Assembly: GCF_005670685.2 (NCBI RefSeq)
Contig: NZ_CP062008.1
Coordinates: 3,410,001 to 3,474,000 of the forward strand
DNA: 64,000 nucleotides
Reading direction: 5' to 3'
Origin: Mycolicibacterium mucogenicum DSM 44124
Lineage (GTDB): Bacteria > Actinomycetota > Actinomycetes > Mycobacteriales > Mycobacteriaceae
The notes beneath the pieces are model-generated. The model searched no databases. It was not told the origin of the DNA and saw nothing but the letters and a program-made list of their open reading frames with translations. A program made the position numbers and the translations under genes. Position 1 is the stretch's first letter, and every line of letters starts with the position of its first letter. Below, one piece after another: positions 1 through 8,223 of this stretch.

Positions 1-49
1 AGAAGTCATGACCCGATTCTGCATGGTTATGCATCAACTTGCAAACCAA

Positions 50-592
50 TTAGCGTTGCGGGTGGCGTCCGGTGAACGCGACCAAACGATCCATCGCTTC
101 GGCGTCGGTGGTGATCGCCACCGGCTGTTCGAATCCCGCAGTACGCCGGCTGTCCGGGGTAATGATGCGATGCGCAAGAGAGAGCACGAAGTCGGCGTGC
201 GCAGCTGTGATCGGCAGCGGGCGCGCCAGGGCCTGCGCGAAGTCCCAACCGTGTACCACCAACTCGACCGACAACACACCCAACGCAAGATGCGCGGGCA
301 TGACCCTGCCGGCGAACACCGCGTCGCCACTCGTGCCTCGTCTGCGCCAGGCCTCGATCACCGAAGTCGCAGCCTGCGAGATGCGCGCCTCGACGTCCAG
401 GTTCGGGCTGACGAACACGTGCGCGCCGGCGGCGTCGCCCACCATCGTCACAGTCCCCACCAGGTGGTCCGCCAGCTCGGCGACATCGAATCCCGGGCAC
501 GGAGTCGGCAAACGCAGGTTCTCGCCGACAGCGGCGGCAAGTACCGGGCCAACTGCGTTCAATGCCGTTTCAGCGCTCGACAGCTCGTTCAC
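50..592 (-). CDS. TIGR03086/DinB-like (mycothiol-dependent maleylpyruvate isomerase fold) protein
   Basis: A 180-residue protein of the actinobacterial TIGR03086 group, related to the metal- and mycothiol-binding MDMPI/DinB fold. The family signature TPCPGFDVAELADHL lies at about residues 30-44, with His43 in the position expected of a metal ligand. Members are thought to be mycothiol-dependent transferases or isomerases; the substrate is unknown. The frame stays open upstream to 727, but that stretch does not look like protein, so I place the start at GTG 592, where the family begins. It stands alone; the next gene diverges 309 bases away. Confidence 0.7.
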   Translation of the reverse strand: MNELSSAETALNAVGPVLAAAVGENLRLPTPCPGFDVAELADHLVGTVTMVGDAAGAHVFVSPNLDVEARISQAATSVIEAWRRRGTSGDAVFAGRVMPAHLALGVLSVELVVHGWDFAQALARPLPITAAHADFVLSLAHRIITPDSRRTAGFEQPVAITTDAEAMDRLVAFTGRHPQR

Positions 593-901
593 AAGAGGCG
601 ATTCTTGCCTTGCCTCGCTGCGCCCGGCATCAGCAATCTGACTGCGGGTCCACGCTGCCGGCCCGCGTCGACCTGGACAATTCACCTGGAGGCGCGTCGC
701 GTCGGTGGCGCGCCAAACGACGGTCACCGTGCGGATACCGCAAACCGGGCCGAGTTGGTGTCCTGATTCGGTGACGACGTATCGGGCGCCGGCAGGTCGG
801 CGACCGCGTCGGCCGGATGAGGTCTGGGCGCGCCCGGTTTCGCGTGGTGCTCGATATCGCCACCCCCGCGTAATCCGCTCTACAGAAAGGGAAATTCATC
901 C
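593..901. other. Intergenic gap between divergent genes
   Basis: This stretch separates the DinB-like gene (minus) from the alcohol dehydrogenase (plus). Frames are open on both strands, but their translations look like high-GC noise. A purine-rich Shine-Dalgarno-like element (AGAAAGGGAA) lies just before ATG 902. I see no RNA gene and no clear operator. Confidence 0.5.
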
Positions 902-1930
902 ATGTTCGCCACCTACCGCAGCGTCGAGGTCACTGAGCCCGGCGGTGCAATCACACTCACGGATCGGCCGGTGCTCGAGCCCGCCGACGGCGAGGTGCGA
1001 GTCCGTGTCGAAGCCTGCGGCGTGTGTCATTCCGACTCGCAGATCGCCGCGGGTTACCTGCCCGGCACGGTCTTTCCGGTGACGCCAGGCCACGAGGTCG
1101 CCGGCCACATCGAGGCGGTCGGCCCCGGAGTGCTCGACTGGCAGGTCGGCGACCGAGTCACGGTCGGCTGGTTCGGGTACTACTGCGGGAGCTGTTTCCG
1201 CTGTCGGCGTGGCGATTTCGTGCACTGTGTGCGCTCGAAGGTGACCGGGGCCGGGTTTCCCGGCGGCTACGCCGAAATGCTGCTCGTGCACCAGTCCGGA
1301 CTGGCGCGCATTCCAGACGCCCTCACCGCCGTCGACGCTGCCCCACTCGCGTGTGCCGGAGTGACGATGTTCAATTCGCTGCGCCACAGCGGCGCACGCC
1401 CCGGCGATGTGGTGGCCGTGTTGGGTATCGGCGGACTGGGTCACCTGGGCGTGCAGTTCGCCGCCCACATGGGATTCCGGACGGTGGCCATAGCGCGCGG
1501 TGCCGAAAAGGCCGATATGGCTTACCAATTGGGCGCCCACCATTACATCGACTCGACCGCCACCGACGTGGCCGCCGAACTGCGCAAGCTCGGTGGTGCG
1601 CGGGTGGTGGCGGCGACGGCCACCAATCGGGCCGCGATCAGCGTCGCCGGCGACGGCCTCGCTCCACACGGTGAGGTACTCACGCTTGCCGTGCTCGCTG
1701 AACCACTCGACATCACACCGCTGCAACTGATCAACAGTTCGGGCACGATTCACGGACATCCCGCCGGCACCTCAGCAGATACTGAAGACACCCTGGAATT
1801 CGCTGCCCTGCACGGTATCCGGCCGTGGGTTGAACCGATGCCGTTGCGGGAAGCGGCCACCGGATACGACCGGATGATGCGCAACGAAGCGCGTTTTCGG
1901 GTGGTCCTGACGATGACCGACGCTGAATAA
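902..1930 (+). CDS. Zinc-dependent alcohol dehydrogenase (MDR superfamily)
   Basis: A 342-residue medium-chain dehydrogenase that should oxidise alcohols or reduce aldehydes with NAD(P). Candidate catalytic zinc ligands are Cys42 (in CGVCHSD), His64 (GHE) and Cys151. The structural-zinc lobe has Cys95, Cys98, Cys101 and Cys109. The Rossmann motif GIGGLGHLG starts at about residue 175. Length is normal for single-domain bacterial enzymes. It is monocistronic and converges on the RclA-like gene. The substrate cannot be read from the sequence. Confidence 0.88.
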   Translation: MFATYRSVEVTEPGGAITLTDRPVLEPADGEVRVRVEACGVCHSDSQIAAGYLPGTVFPVTPGHEVAGHIEAVGPGVLDWQVGDRVTVGWFGYYCGSCFRCRRGDFVHCVRSKVTGAGFPGGYAEMLLVHQSGLARIPDALTAVDAAPLACAGVTMFNSLRHSGARPGDVVAVLGIGGLGHLGVQFAAHMGFRTVAIARGAEKADMAYQLGAHHYIDSTATDVAAELRKLGGARVVAATATNRAAISVAGDGLAPHGEVLTLAVLAEPLDITPLQLINSSGTIHGHPAGTSADTEDTLEFAALHGIRPWVEPMPLREAATGYDRMMRNEARFRVVLTMTDAE

Positions 1931-1973
1931 GCGGTCGCGGCGACGCCTCAGGTGGTCGTCCGGAAAAATGCGC

Positions 1974-3386
1974 TCAGGCCAATAGTCCCAGCAGTTGGTT
2001 GAAGCACTCCGACATCGAAGGGTGGGTGTAGATCTCGTCGCGCAGTGCGCCTGCGGTGATACCGTGCCGCATCGCCAATGCGACGATGTTGATCACTTCG
2101 TGGGCGTCATGGCACCACAGTGTGGCGCCGAGGATCTCGTCGGTGGTGGCGTCAACGACAACCTTCATCATTCCCTCGGCCTGTTCGACTATGCGTGCAC
2201 GGGCCACGGTTGCGAGATTTGCCACCGGACTTGCGGCGACGAGTACGTCGTAACCCGCACTGCGCGCCTGCGACTCAGTCAAACCCACCCGTGCCAGCGG
2301 CGGGGTGAGGAAAAGACACGTGGGTACCGCCGTGCGTTGCGACGCCCGTCGCGGCTCATCGACCCCGGACAGTTGGTCGGCGACGATGCGATAGTCATCG
2401 AGTGAGATATAGGTGAACTGCGGCCCCCCGGTGACGTCACCGACGGCGAAGATGTGGGGCACGCTGGTGCGACGGTGGTCATCGACGACCACGGCACCCT
2501 TGTCGGTGGTCTGTACGCCCGCCCGGTCGAGGCGCAGGGCGCTCGTGTTCGGCATGCGGCCGAGCGCGACCAAGACCGTGTCGGCGTCCACACTGACCGA
2601 TTGTCCATCGCTCAGGTACTGGACGCGAGCCATCGGCGCGGCTCCGGGACGGAGGACCGTCTGCACGTCAACGACGTCGGCACCGGTTTGGATGTCCACG
2701 CCGCGCGCGGCCAGCAGTGAGCGTGCCAGGTCCGCGATGTCTGGTTCCTCGCCTGCGAGTACCGCCGGATGCTGCTCAAGTATGGTGACCGAGCAGCCGA
2801 ACGCGGCATACATCGACGCGAATTCCAGCCCGATGAATCCGCCCCCGAGAACGACCAGGCGTTCGGGGCGTGCGGTCTGGTGCAACAGCTCGACGTTCGT
2901 CACAGCGACCGGGCAATCAGCCAGCCCGGGTATGTCTGTGGTGCCGGCGCGTGCCCCGGTTCCGATGACAATCTGGCGGGCGCTGACCGTCACGGCACCT
3001 GCATCGCTGCCGACCTGCACCGTGTTGGCATCGAGGAACGTCGCGGTGCCGATGAGCACCGTGACTGACGGAATGCTCTCGAGTGCAGCAAGATTGGCTG
3101 AGCGCAGACCTGCAGTCAACCGCTCGGTCGCGGCAACCGCTGCGGCATAAGCCAATTCGCCCGACAGGTGGGGCGCTGTGTGCTTCTCACCCTGATAGAC
3201 CATCGATTTCGTCGGCACGCAACCGGTGTTGATACAGGTGCCACCGAACATCTGCGCCGACTGTTCGACCAGGACCACCCGTTGTCCTGCCCGGCCGACG
3301 TCGCCGGCCAGCGTCTTGCCGCCTTTACCGAAACCAATGACGAGGAGGTCAGCCTCGATCGCTGTGCTTTCCACGATGTGCGTCAT
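1974..3386 (-). CDS. RclA-like FAD/NAD(P) disulfide oxidoreductase
   Basis: A 470-residue flavoprotein of the pyridine nucleotide-disulfide oxidoreductase family. The N-terminal FAD motif is GFGKGGKTLAG (residues 18-28), followed by the redox pair Cys51/Cys56 in GGTCINTGCVPTK. The C-terminal HPSMSE holds the His455/Glu460 catalytic pair. Both ends resemble E. coli RclA, the reactive-chlorine-resistance copper reductase, more than lipoamide dehydrogenase or mercuric reductase (no heavy-metal domain, no C-terminal CysCys). It is the last gene of a five-gene minus operon and overlaps the upstream gene by four bases (ATGA), which suggests translational coupling. A role in oxidant or metal reduction is inferred. 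Confidence 0.85.
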   Translation of the reverse strand: MTHIVESTAIEADLLVIGFGKGGKTLAGDVGRAGQRVVLVEQSAQMFGGTCINTGCVPTKSMVYQGEKHTAPHLSGELAYAAAVAATERLTAGLRSANLAALESIPSVTVLIGTATFLDANTVQVGSDAGAVTVSARQIVIGTGARAGTTDIPGLADCPVAVTNVELLHQTARPERLVVLGGGFIGLEFASMYAAFGCSVTILEQHPAVLAGEEPDIADLARSLLAARGVDIQTGADVVDVQTVLRPGAAPMARVQYLSDGQSVSVDADTVLVALGRMPNTSALRLDRAGVQTTDKGAVVVDDHRRTSVPHIFAVGDVTGGPQFTYISLDDYRIVADQLSGVDEPRRASQRTAVPTCLFLTPPLARVGLTESQARSAGYDVLVAASPVANLATVARARIVEQAEGMMKVVVDATTDEILGATLWCHDAHEVINIVALAMRHGITAGALRDEIYTHPSMSECFNQLLGLLA

Positions 3387-4315
3387 GCGAGGGTCAGCAC
3401 CACCTTGCCGGTCGCGGCGCGGTGGGACTGCGCCTGCCCGGCCTGCTCCAGCGGGAAGGTTGCCCCGATCGTCGGAACCAGCGCGCCGCGGCCGGCCAGC
3501 TCGGCCAGGGCTGTCATCCCGAGGCGGTCGGCCTCGACGAGCAACTCGGCCGGCCGAATACCGCGGGCAACGGCATCGGCGGTGACCGCAGTCAGGGACT
3601 GCGGTTGCGTCGACACCAGCAAGCCGCCGGGTTTGAGCACCTGCAGCGCCTTCGCCGGATAGTCGTGCCCGATGAGGTCGAACACCACATCCACATCGCT
3701 GATAAATGCCGTGAAATCGGTTGTGGTGTAGTCGATCACCTCATCTGCACCGAGGCCGGCGACGATCTCGACCTTGTCGGGTGCCACCAGCCCGATGACG
3801 TAAGCGCCGTAGGCTTTGGCGATCTGCACGGCCAGATGCCCCACCCCGCCGGCCGCGGCGGTGATCAGCACCCGACTACTCTCGCCGATACCGGCGGTGT
3901 CCACCAGCGCCTGCCAGGCCGTCAGCCCGGCCAGCGGCAACGCGGCAGCCTGAATGTGGTTCAAGTTGACCGGTTTTCGCACGAACACCCGGGTTGGTGC
4001 GACGACGTATTCGGCGTAGGCACCATGACCCTGCGGGAACGGCAACAGGCCGAACACGTCGTCACCCGGCTGGTACAGGGTGACACCGGTACCGACGGCC
4101 TCGACGGTACCCGACACATCCCAGCCGAGAACGAACGGTGCCGCCCCGACCAAGACCCCGCTCCGACGGTTCATCGCGTCGACCGGGTTCACTCCGGCGG
4201 CCTGCACCCGAACCAGGATCTGCCCGATCCCCGGTGTGGGACGGTCGATCTCGACGAGCTGCAGCACCTCGGGGCCGCCGAGTTCGTGCTGGCTGATGGC
4301 TCTCATGCCGCTCAT
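3383..4315 (-). CDS. NADP-dependent quinone oxidoreductase-like protein (zinc-free MDR)
   Basis: A 310-residue medium-chain reductase without the zinc cysteines. The nucleotide-binding motif is AAAGGVGHLAVQIAK, as in zeta-crystallin/quinone oxidoreductases, which reduce quinones or enones with NADPH. It overlaps both neighbours by four bases (ATGA), so the alpha/beta hydrolase, this gene and the RclA-like gene are probably translated together. In that setting it may clear electrophiles or quinones during oxidative stress; this is inference. Confidence 0.85.
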   Translation of the reverse strand: MSGMRAISQHELGGPEVLQLVEIDRPTPGIGQILVRVQAAGVNPVDAMNRRSGVLVGAAPFVLGWDVSGTVEAVGTGVTLYQPGDDVFGLLPFPQGHGAYAEYVVAPTRVFVRKPVNLNHIQAAALPLAGLTAWQALVDTAGIGESSRVLITAAAGGVGHLAVQIAKAYGAYVIGLVAPDKVEIVAGLGADEVIDYTTTDFTAFISDVDVVFDLIGHDYPAKALQVLKPGGLLVSTQPQSLTAVTADAVARGIRPAELLVEADRLGMTALAELAGRGALVPTIGATFPLEQAGQAQSHRAATGKVVLTLA

Positions 4316-5142
4316 CCCAGGAACCGGTTGACGTCGTGCGCGAAATCCGCGATGTGCTGGAATAGGAATCCGTGTCCGGCGGCGCTGTAGAGCACCACCT
4401 TGGCGTCCGGCAGCTGCTGCGACATCGCATAGGTGGCATAGGAATTGATCATCACGTCGTGGGCGCCGTTAGCAACCAGCACGGGCAGCTTCAGCTCGGC
4501 CAGGCGTGAGTAGTAGCCGCCGAAAGCAGCGATGGCACCCAGTTGCGCGCGGTAAGTGTCTCCCTGCACCGCGGCCCCGGACTGAGCCAGCCGAGTATCC
4601 AAGCGCCGCAACGACGCCAGCCCGGCGGCGCGACCCTGATCGGTCTCCGGGAAGAACAGGTACAGGTAGTCCTCATCGTCATTGACGGCATGGCCCAGGA
4701 CCTCCCCCACCCGCGGTCCGGGCGGCGGCTGGTCCGGCACTCCGGCCGGGGTGCTGCCCGCCACCACCAGGCGACGCACCAGTTCTGGTGCCCGCAGTGC
4801 AATGCCTTGGGCCACAATGCCACCCAGAGACCAGCCGAGCACGTCGACCTGCGTGAGACCCAATGCCCCGATGAACGCGATCCCACCATCCGCGAGCCCG
4901 TCGATGGAAGTCGGCGCATGGCCACTGGACAGGCTGGTGCCGCGGTTGTCGAACACGATGACCTCCCGCTCGGCGGCCAGCGCATCGAGCAGTTGCGGGT
5001 CCCAGTGGTCGACGGTGCCACGCAGACGCATGCACAGCACCAGGGGCACCCCGCCGGTGCTCCCGAATCGGCGGTAATGGAACCGTTCGCCGCCGGGGCC
5101 GCCGACGAAGCGGTCCTCGGCCTGATCGGACAGGTATGCCAT
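4312..5142 (-). CDS. Alpha/beta hydrolase
   Basis: A 276-residue alpha/beta-fold hydrolase. The nucleophile elbow GWSLGG places Ser105 as nucleophile, and the C-terminal GHGFLFQ supplies the likely catalytic His. There is no signal peptide. It shares the operon with a second hydrolase of similar layout (5882-6745), and the two look like paralogues: both have a conserved GxxDxWDPxLLD segment before the nucleophile. The substrate is unknown; small esters or a haloperoxidase/perhydrolase-like reaction are possible. Confidence 0.83.
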   Translation of the reverse strand: MAYLSDQAEDRFVGGPGGERFHYRRFGSTGGVPLVLCMRLRGTVDHWDPQLLDALAAEREVIVFDNRGTSLSSGHAPTSIDGLADGGIAFIGALGLTQVDVLGWSLGGIVAQGIALRAPELVRRLVVAGSTPAGVPDQPPPGPRVGEVLGHAVNDDEDYLYLFFPETDQGRAAGLASLRRLDTRLAQSGAAVQGDTYRAQLGAIAAFGGYYSRLAELKLPVLVANGAHDVMINSYATYAMSQQLPDAKVVLYSAAGHGFLFQHIADFAHDVNRFLG

Positions 5143-5152
5143 GGTTTTCCCT

Positions 5153-5872
5153 TCAGTTGACAGTGATGTCGGTCAGTTCGATGGACACCACGAGTTGCTC
5201 TGGGATCGGGTGGTTGTCGGCGTCGCGGACGTAGATCATCCGGGTACGTGGGATCACCAGACCATCGATCTCATCGAAATCCGAGATATAGTGCGCGCCC
5301 GGGGATCCCCCGGCAATGTCGACCTGGTAGTCGCGTCGCCGGATCAATCCGTCGGCATCGACGTAGAGGATCTGGTGCGGGCTGTGGGTGGCGATGGTGT
5401 CGGGATAATCGACGTGCAGTGTGCGCCACCGCTGCCCGTCCTCGGTCCAGGGTTCGCCCTCCTCGGTATGCACTCCAGGGAAGGTCAGGTTGAACGGTTC
5501 GGCGGTGTAGGTCCACATGGCGTATCCGGTGAAGTACGCCAACTGCAATGTGGACCAGGGCGTTTCGAGGGTGTGTCCGGCAAACGAGGCGCGCGGGTCG
5601 TCGAGTACCTCCACGACGTCCCCATCTGTCGTCTCGATACCCACCCGCTGCGGGGTGTAGGCGGTCTTCAGATCGGGTGCGGTGAAAGGCCGCAGCGACG
5701 TACGTTGGTCTTTGATCCAAACGGTGATCTCGCCGTCGTCGACGATCCCGGGGACGGCCTTGATGTCCCAGATGGCGCCGCCGAACCGCTTGTGCGCGGT
5801 GACCGAGCTCAGTTCGCGCCAACGGTCGACTCCGCCGTACGTGTTCAGAACGGTGGTGAGCAGGTCTGTCAT
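5153..5872 (-). CDS. Hypothetical protein, 239 aa, operon with hydrolases and RclA-like protein
   Basis: I do not recognise a named family. The protein begins MTDLLTTVLNTYGGVDRWREL and is rich in alternating beta-type segments, Trp and acidic residues, with no signal peptide and no Cys pair. The GGxxxW start followed by a beta-rich body recalls LolA-like lipid-binding sheets seen in uncharacterised actinobacterial proteins, but this is only an impression. It sits nine bases after the upstream hydrolase and ten before the downstream one, so it belongs to the same transcript. A carrier or binding role for a small hydrophobic substrate is possible. Confidence 0.65.
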   Translation of the reverse strand: MTDLLTTVLNTYGGVDRWRELSSVTAHKRFGGAIWDIKAVPGIVDDGEITVWIKDQRTSLRPFTAPDLKTAYTPQRVGIETTDGDVVEVLDDPRASFAGHTLETPWSTLQLAYFTGYAMWTYTAEPFNLTFPGVHTEEGEPWTEDGQRWRTLHVDYPDTIATHSPHQILYVDADGLIRRRDYQVDIAGGSPGAHYISDFDEIDGLVIPRTRMIYVRDADNHPIPEQLVVSIELTDITVN

Positions 5873-5881
5873 GAATTCTCC

Positions 5882-6745
5882 TTAACGGCCGAGGAATTGG
5901 CGGATGTGCTGGCCGAACTCGACCGGGTACTGGTCGAGAAATCCGTGGCCTGCGTCGGGGTAGACGCGCAGCTGGGCACCCCGGATCTTCTCCGCCAGCA
6001 GATAGCTGTTCTTGGTGGACATCATGGTGTCGTTGTCGCCGTTGGCGACCAGCGTCGGCTGGGTGATGGCCGAAAGACGTTCCAGTTTTGACGATTCCGG
6101 GATACCCCAGGTCATCAGGGCCTGGTACTGCGCATCTCGGCAGGCCAGGGTGGTCTCGGGATCTCGGTCCGTGCTGCGGGCATGTGTGCGGGCCAGGTAT
6201 TCCCAGCCCCGCTGGACACTCTGTTGCGAGCCGGAGAAGAACAGCGCGATGAATCCCTCAGCGGTGATCTCGTCGGCGCACGCGTAGGTGTATACGTCTT
6301 CGGACCAGCGGTGCAGATCGGGAGCACCCTGCGGGGCCGTGCCGGCGAGCACCAGCCTGCGCGGCAACCGTGGACGCACCAGAGCGATCTCCTGGGCGAT
6401 GTGGCCGCCCAGCGAAAACCCCAGCAGGTCAACGGATGTGAGCCCGAGGGCATCGATGAACTGCAGGGCGTCGCGCGCCATATCCGTGACGTTGTCGGGG
6501 GTGGTCCCGGTGGAGCCACCGACTCCACGCAGGTCGACGGTGAGCACCTCACGGTCGGCCGCCAGAACGTCGAGCAGTGCCGGGTCCCAGTAGTCCAGGT
6601 TGCCGCGAAAATGCTGCAGCAACACCAACGGGGGCAGGGTGACTGATGGGTTACCAATGCGCCGGTAGGCGAACCGTTCGCCGGCGACCTCGATTTCGAG
6701 ATTGGCGGCGCGCGCTGCGTCCGCCACGGTGACGACCTCCGTCAT
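5882..6745 (-). CDS. Alpha/beta hydrolase, first gene of the RclA-like operon
   Basis: A 287-residue alpha/beta hydrolase with nucleophile motif GFSLGG (Ser111) and a C-terminal DAGHGFL that holds the likely His. I chose ATG 6745 because a GGAGAGG ribosome-binding site lies just upstream; the frame continues to 6907 but that extension reads as non-protein. It is paralogous to the hydrolase at 4312-5142. As the operon's first gene it faces a divergent hydrolase at 6906, with a palindromic element between them (6807-6825). Confidence 0.83.
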   Translation of the reverse strand: MTEVVTVADAARAANLEIEVAGERFAYRRIGNPSVTLPPLVLLQHFRGNLDYWDPALLDVLAADREVLTVDLRGVGGSTGTTPDNVTDMARDALQFIDALGLTSVDLLGFSLGGHIAQEIALVRPRLPRRLVLAGTAPQGAPDLHRWSEDVYTYACADEITAEGFIALFFSGSQQSVQRGWEYLARTHARSTDRDPETTLACRDAQYQALMTWGIPESSKLERLSAITQPTLVANGDNDTMMSTKNSYLLAEKIRGAQLRVYPDAGHGFLDQYPVEFGQHIRQFLGR

Positions 6746-6806
6746 GTGTTGCCTCTCCGCTGTTGTCGATGGCACCAGCCTGCGATCTCGACCGGTCCCC
6801 GGGGTA

Positions 6807-6825
6807 TCCGTCAATTGACTACGGA
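6807..6825. promoter_or_regulatory. Candidate operator between divergent hydrolase genes
   Basis: Two nested symmetries are visible: the perfect ten-base palindrome GTCAATTGAC (6810-6819) and outer arms TCCGT/ACGGA (6807-6811 and 6821-6825). The site lies in the 160-base divergent gap between the gene starting at 6745 and the one starting at 6906, where a shared operator would be expected. The binding protein is unknown; the nearby HxlR regulator is one candidate. Confidence 0.4.
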
Positions 6826-6905
6826 GCCATGCGGACGCCGCTGGCGGGTCGCAATGGTCGTTTGACGGATGGCCCGATCCGGCACCTGAGGTCAAACTGG
6901 CAGCC

Positions 6906-7727
6906 ATGCCGTATATGGAGGGCTCCGACGGGGCGCAGCTGTACTACAAGGACTGGGGCAGCGGGCCGGCGGTGGTCTTCAGTCATGGCTGGCCGCTCAG
7001 TGCCGACGCCTGGGATGTGGAGCTGAAACTGCTTGCCGACAACGGTTTCCGTGCCATCGCTCATGACCGGCGGGGGCATGGCCGGTCCGAGCAGACGTGG
7101 TCGGGCAACGACATGGACACCTACGCCGCAGACCTGGCGGCTCTGATCGACGGACTCGGATTGTCCGATGTCGTCGTGGTGGGGCACTCCACCGGAGGTG
7201 GCGAGGTGGTGCGGTACGCAGCGCGCCACCGCACGGGCCGGGTGCGCAAGGTGATCACTGTCGGCGCGGTACCACCGGTGATGCTGGCATCAGCGGAAAA
7301 CCCTGAGGGCACACCGCTGTCGGTGTTCGACGACATCCGGGCCCGGGTCCTGGCCGACCGGTCCGCGTATTGGCGGGAACTCGCGGTGGCGTTCTACGGT
7401 TTCAACCGGGACGGTGCCGCTGTCTCACAGGGATTGATCGACCATTTCTGGCTGCAGGGCATGCAGGCAGGGCTGGCATCGGCGTACGACTGTGTCAAAG
7501 CGTTCTCGGAGACCGACCTGGCCGAGGACCTTCGAGCCCTCGATGTGCCGATCCTGATTGCCCACGGTGACGATGATCAGATCGTCCCGATCCACGATGC
7601 AGCGTCGAAGGCGATCGAGCTGGTGCGGTACGGCACCCTACGCGTGTATCCGGGTGCCTCGCACGGGATTCACGGTGACTATCAGCAGCAGTTGGGTCGC
7701 GACCTGCTGGACTTCATCCGGAGTTGA
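6906..7727 (+). CDS. Alpha/beta hydrolase, non-haem chloroperoxidase (perhydrolase) type
   Basis: A 273-residue hydrolase of the cofactor-free chloroperoxidase/bromoperoxidase group. The nucleophile elbow is GHSTGGGE (Ser95), the acidic residue lies in HGDDDQIVP (about 220), and the His in GASHGIHGD near the C-terminus. The N-terminal FSHGWPLSADAW is typical. Such enzymes are esterases that can also make peracids from acids and hydrogen peroxide. Its 3' end overlaps the convergent HxlR gene by 14 bases. Its divergent partner begins the RclA-like operon. Confidence 0.87.
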   Translation: MPYMEGSDGAQLYYKDWGSGPAVVFSHGWPLSADAWDVELKLLADNGFRAIAHDRRGHGRSEQTWSGNDMDTYAADLAALIDGLGLSDVVVVGHSTGGGEVVRYAARHRTGRVRKVITVGAVPPVMLASAENPEGTPLSVFDDIRARVLADRSAYWRELAVAFYGFNRDGAAVSQGLIDHFWLQGMQAGLASAYDCVKAFSETDLAEDLRALDVPILIAHGDDDQIVPIHDAASKAIELVRYGTLRVYPGASHGIHGDYQQQLGRDLLDFIRS

Positions 7728-8169
7728 GCGTGTCGATGAGGGTGACGTCCCGGGTGGTTACGCCGACGCCGTCACGCCGCCGGAATACCACCAGTGCATG
7801 CTCACCGGTGGATTTCTCGATGAACCGGTAGCTGCGGCGTTTGGTGGTGGCCCGGTGTTTGTGACCCCACTGCCCCATCGCGGCGAGCACCGGCACCAGA
7901 TCATGCCCGGCGTCGGTGAGCACGTAGCGACTGCGCGTTCGCTCGCCGGGCTCCCGGTAATCCTCGACCGCCAGGATGCCGGCGTCCACCAGCTCGGCCA
8001 GTCGCGCGCTCAGCACATCAGAGGCCACCCCCAGCCGTTCCCGGAACTCGGAGAACCGGGACCGGCCCAGCAATGCCTCACGGATGATCAGGATGGCCCA
8101 CCGCTGCCCCAGCACCGCCATGGTGCGGGCGATCGGGCAGGCGTCGTCGGACCACGGGTCGGTGCGCAT
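7714..8169 (-). CDS. HxlR-family winged-helix transcriptional regulator
   Basis: A 151-residue HxlR-type regulator. The family start CPIARTMAVLGQRWAILI is present with Cys11, the position of the redox-sensing cysteine in B. subtilis HypR. The winged helix covers roughly residues 25-95 (FSEFRERLGVASDVLSARL), followed by a basic C-terminal region. I prefer ATG 8169 over GTG 8175. A 13-base palindrome lies 19-31 bases upstream, between this gene and the LAL regulator. The neighbourhood of an RclA-like flavoprotein suggests that it senses oxidants or electrophiles; this is inference. Confidence 0.85.
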   Translation of the reverse strand: MRTDPWSDDACPIARTMAVLGQRWAILIIREALLGRSRFSEFRERLGVASDVLSARLAELVDAGILAVEDYREPGERTRSRYVLTDAGHDLVPVLAAMGQWGHKHRATTKRRSYRFIEKSTGEHALVVFRRRDGVGVTTRDVTLIDTLNSG

Positions 8170-8187
8170 CCTCACACTCTACCTGGG

Positions 8188-8216
8188 TTGGCAATGCCAA
8201 TTCAGCCTGCTAACTT
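8188..8216. promoter_or_regulatory. Palindrome plus leaderless promoter for the LAL regulator
   Basis: A perfect 13-base palindrome, TTGGCAATGCCAA, spans 8188-8200 in the short gap between HxlR (minus) and LAL (plus). On the plus strand TAACTT (8211-8216) is followed by exactly seven bases and then GTG 8224, the layout of a leaderless mycobacterial promoter. The palindrome covers the -24 to -36 region of that promoter, where a bound repressor would block it. HxlR is the obvious candidate ligand. Confidence 0.5.
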
Positions 8217-8223
8217 GGCGAGG

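Noticed and set aside
630..899. An 89-codon minus-strand frame in the first intergenic gap
   Set aside because: Arg/Pro-rich, without ribosome-binding site or similarity to anything I know.
1974..3386. Mercuric reductase for the RclA-like flavoprotein
   Set aside because: It lacks the N-terminal metal-binding domain and the C-terminal Cys pair, and no mer genes are nearby.
7558..8223. A longer N-terminus for the LAL regulator, open to 7558
   Set aside because: The extension is antisense to the HxlR gene, reads as noise, and a leaderless promoter marks GTG 8224.
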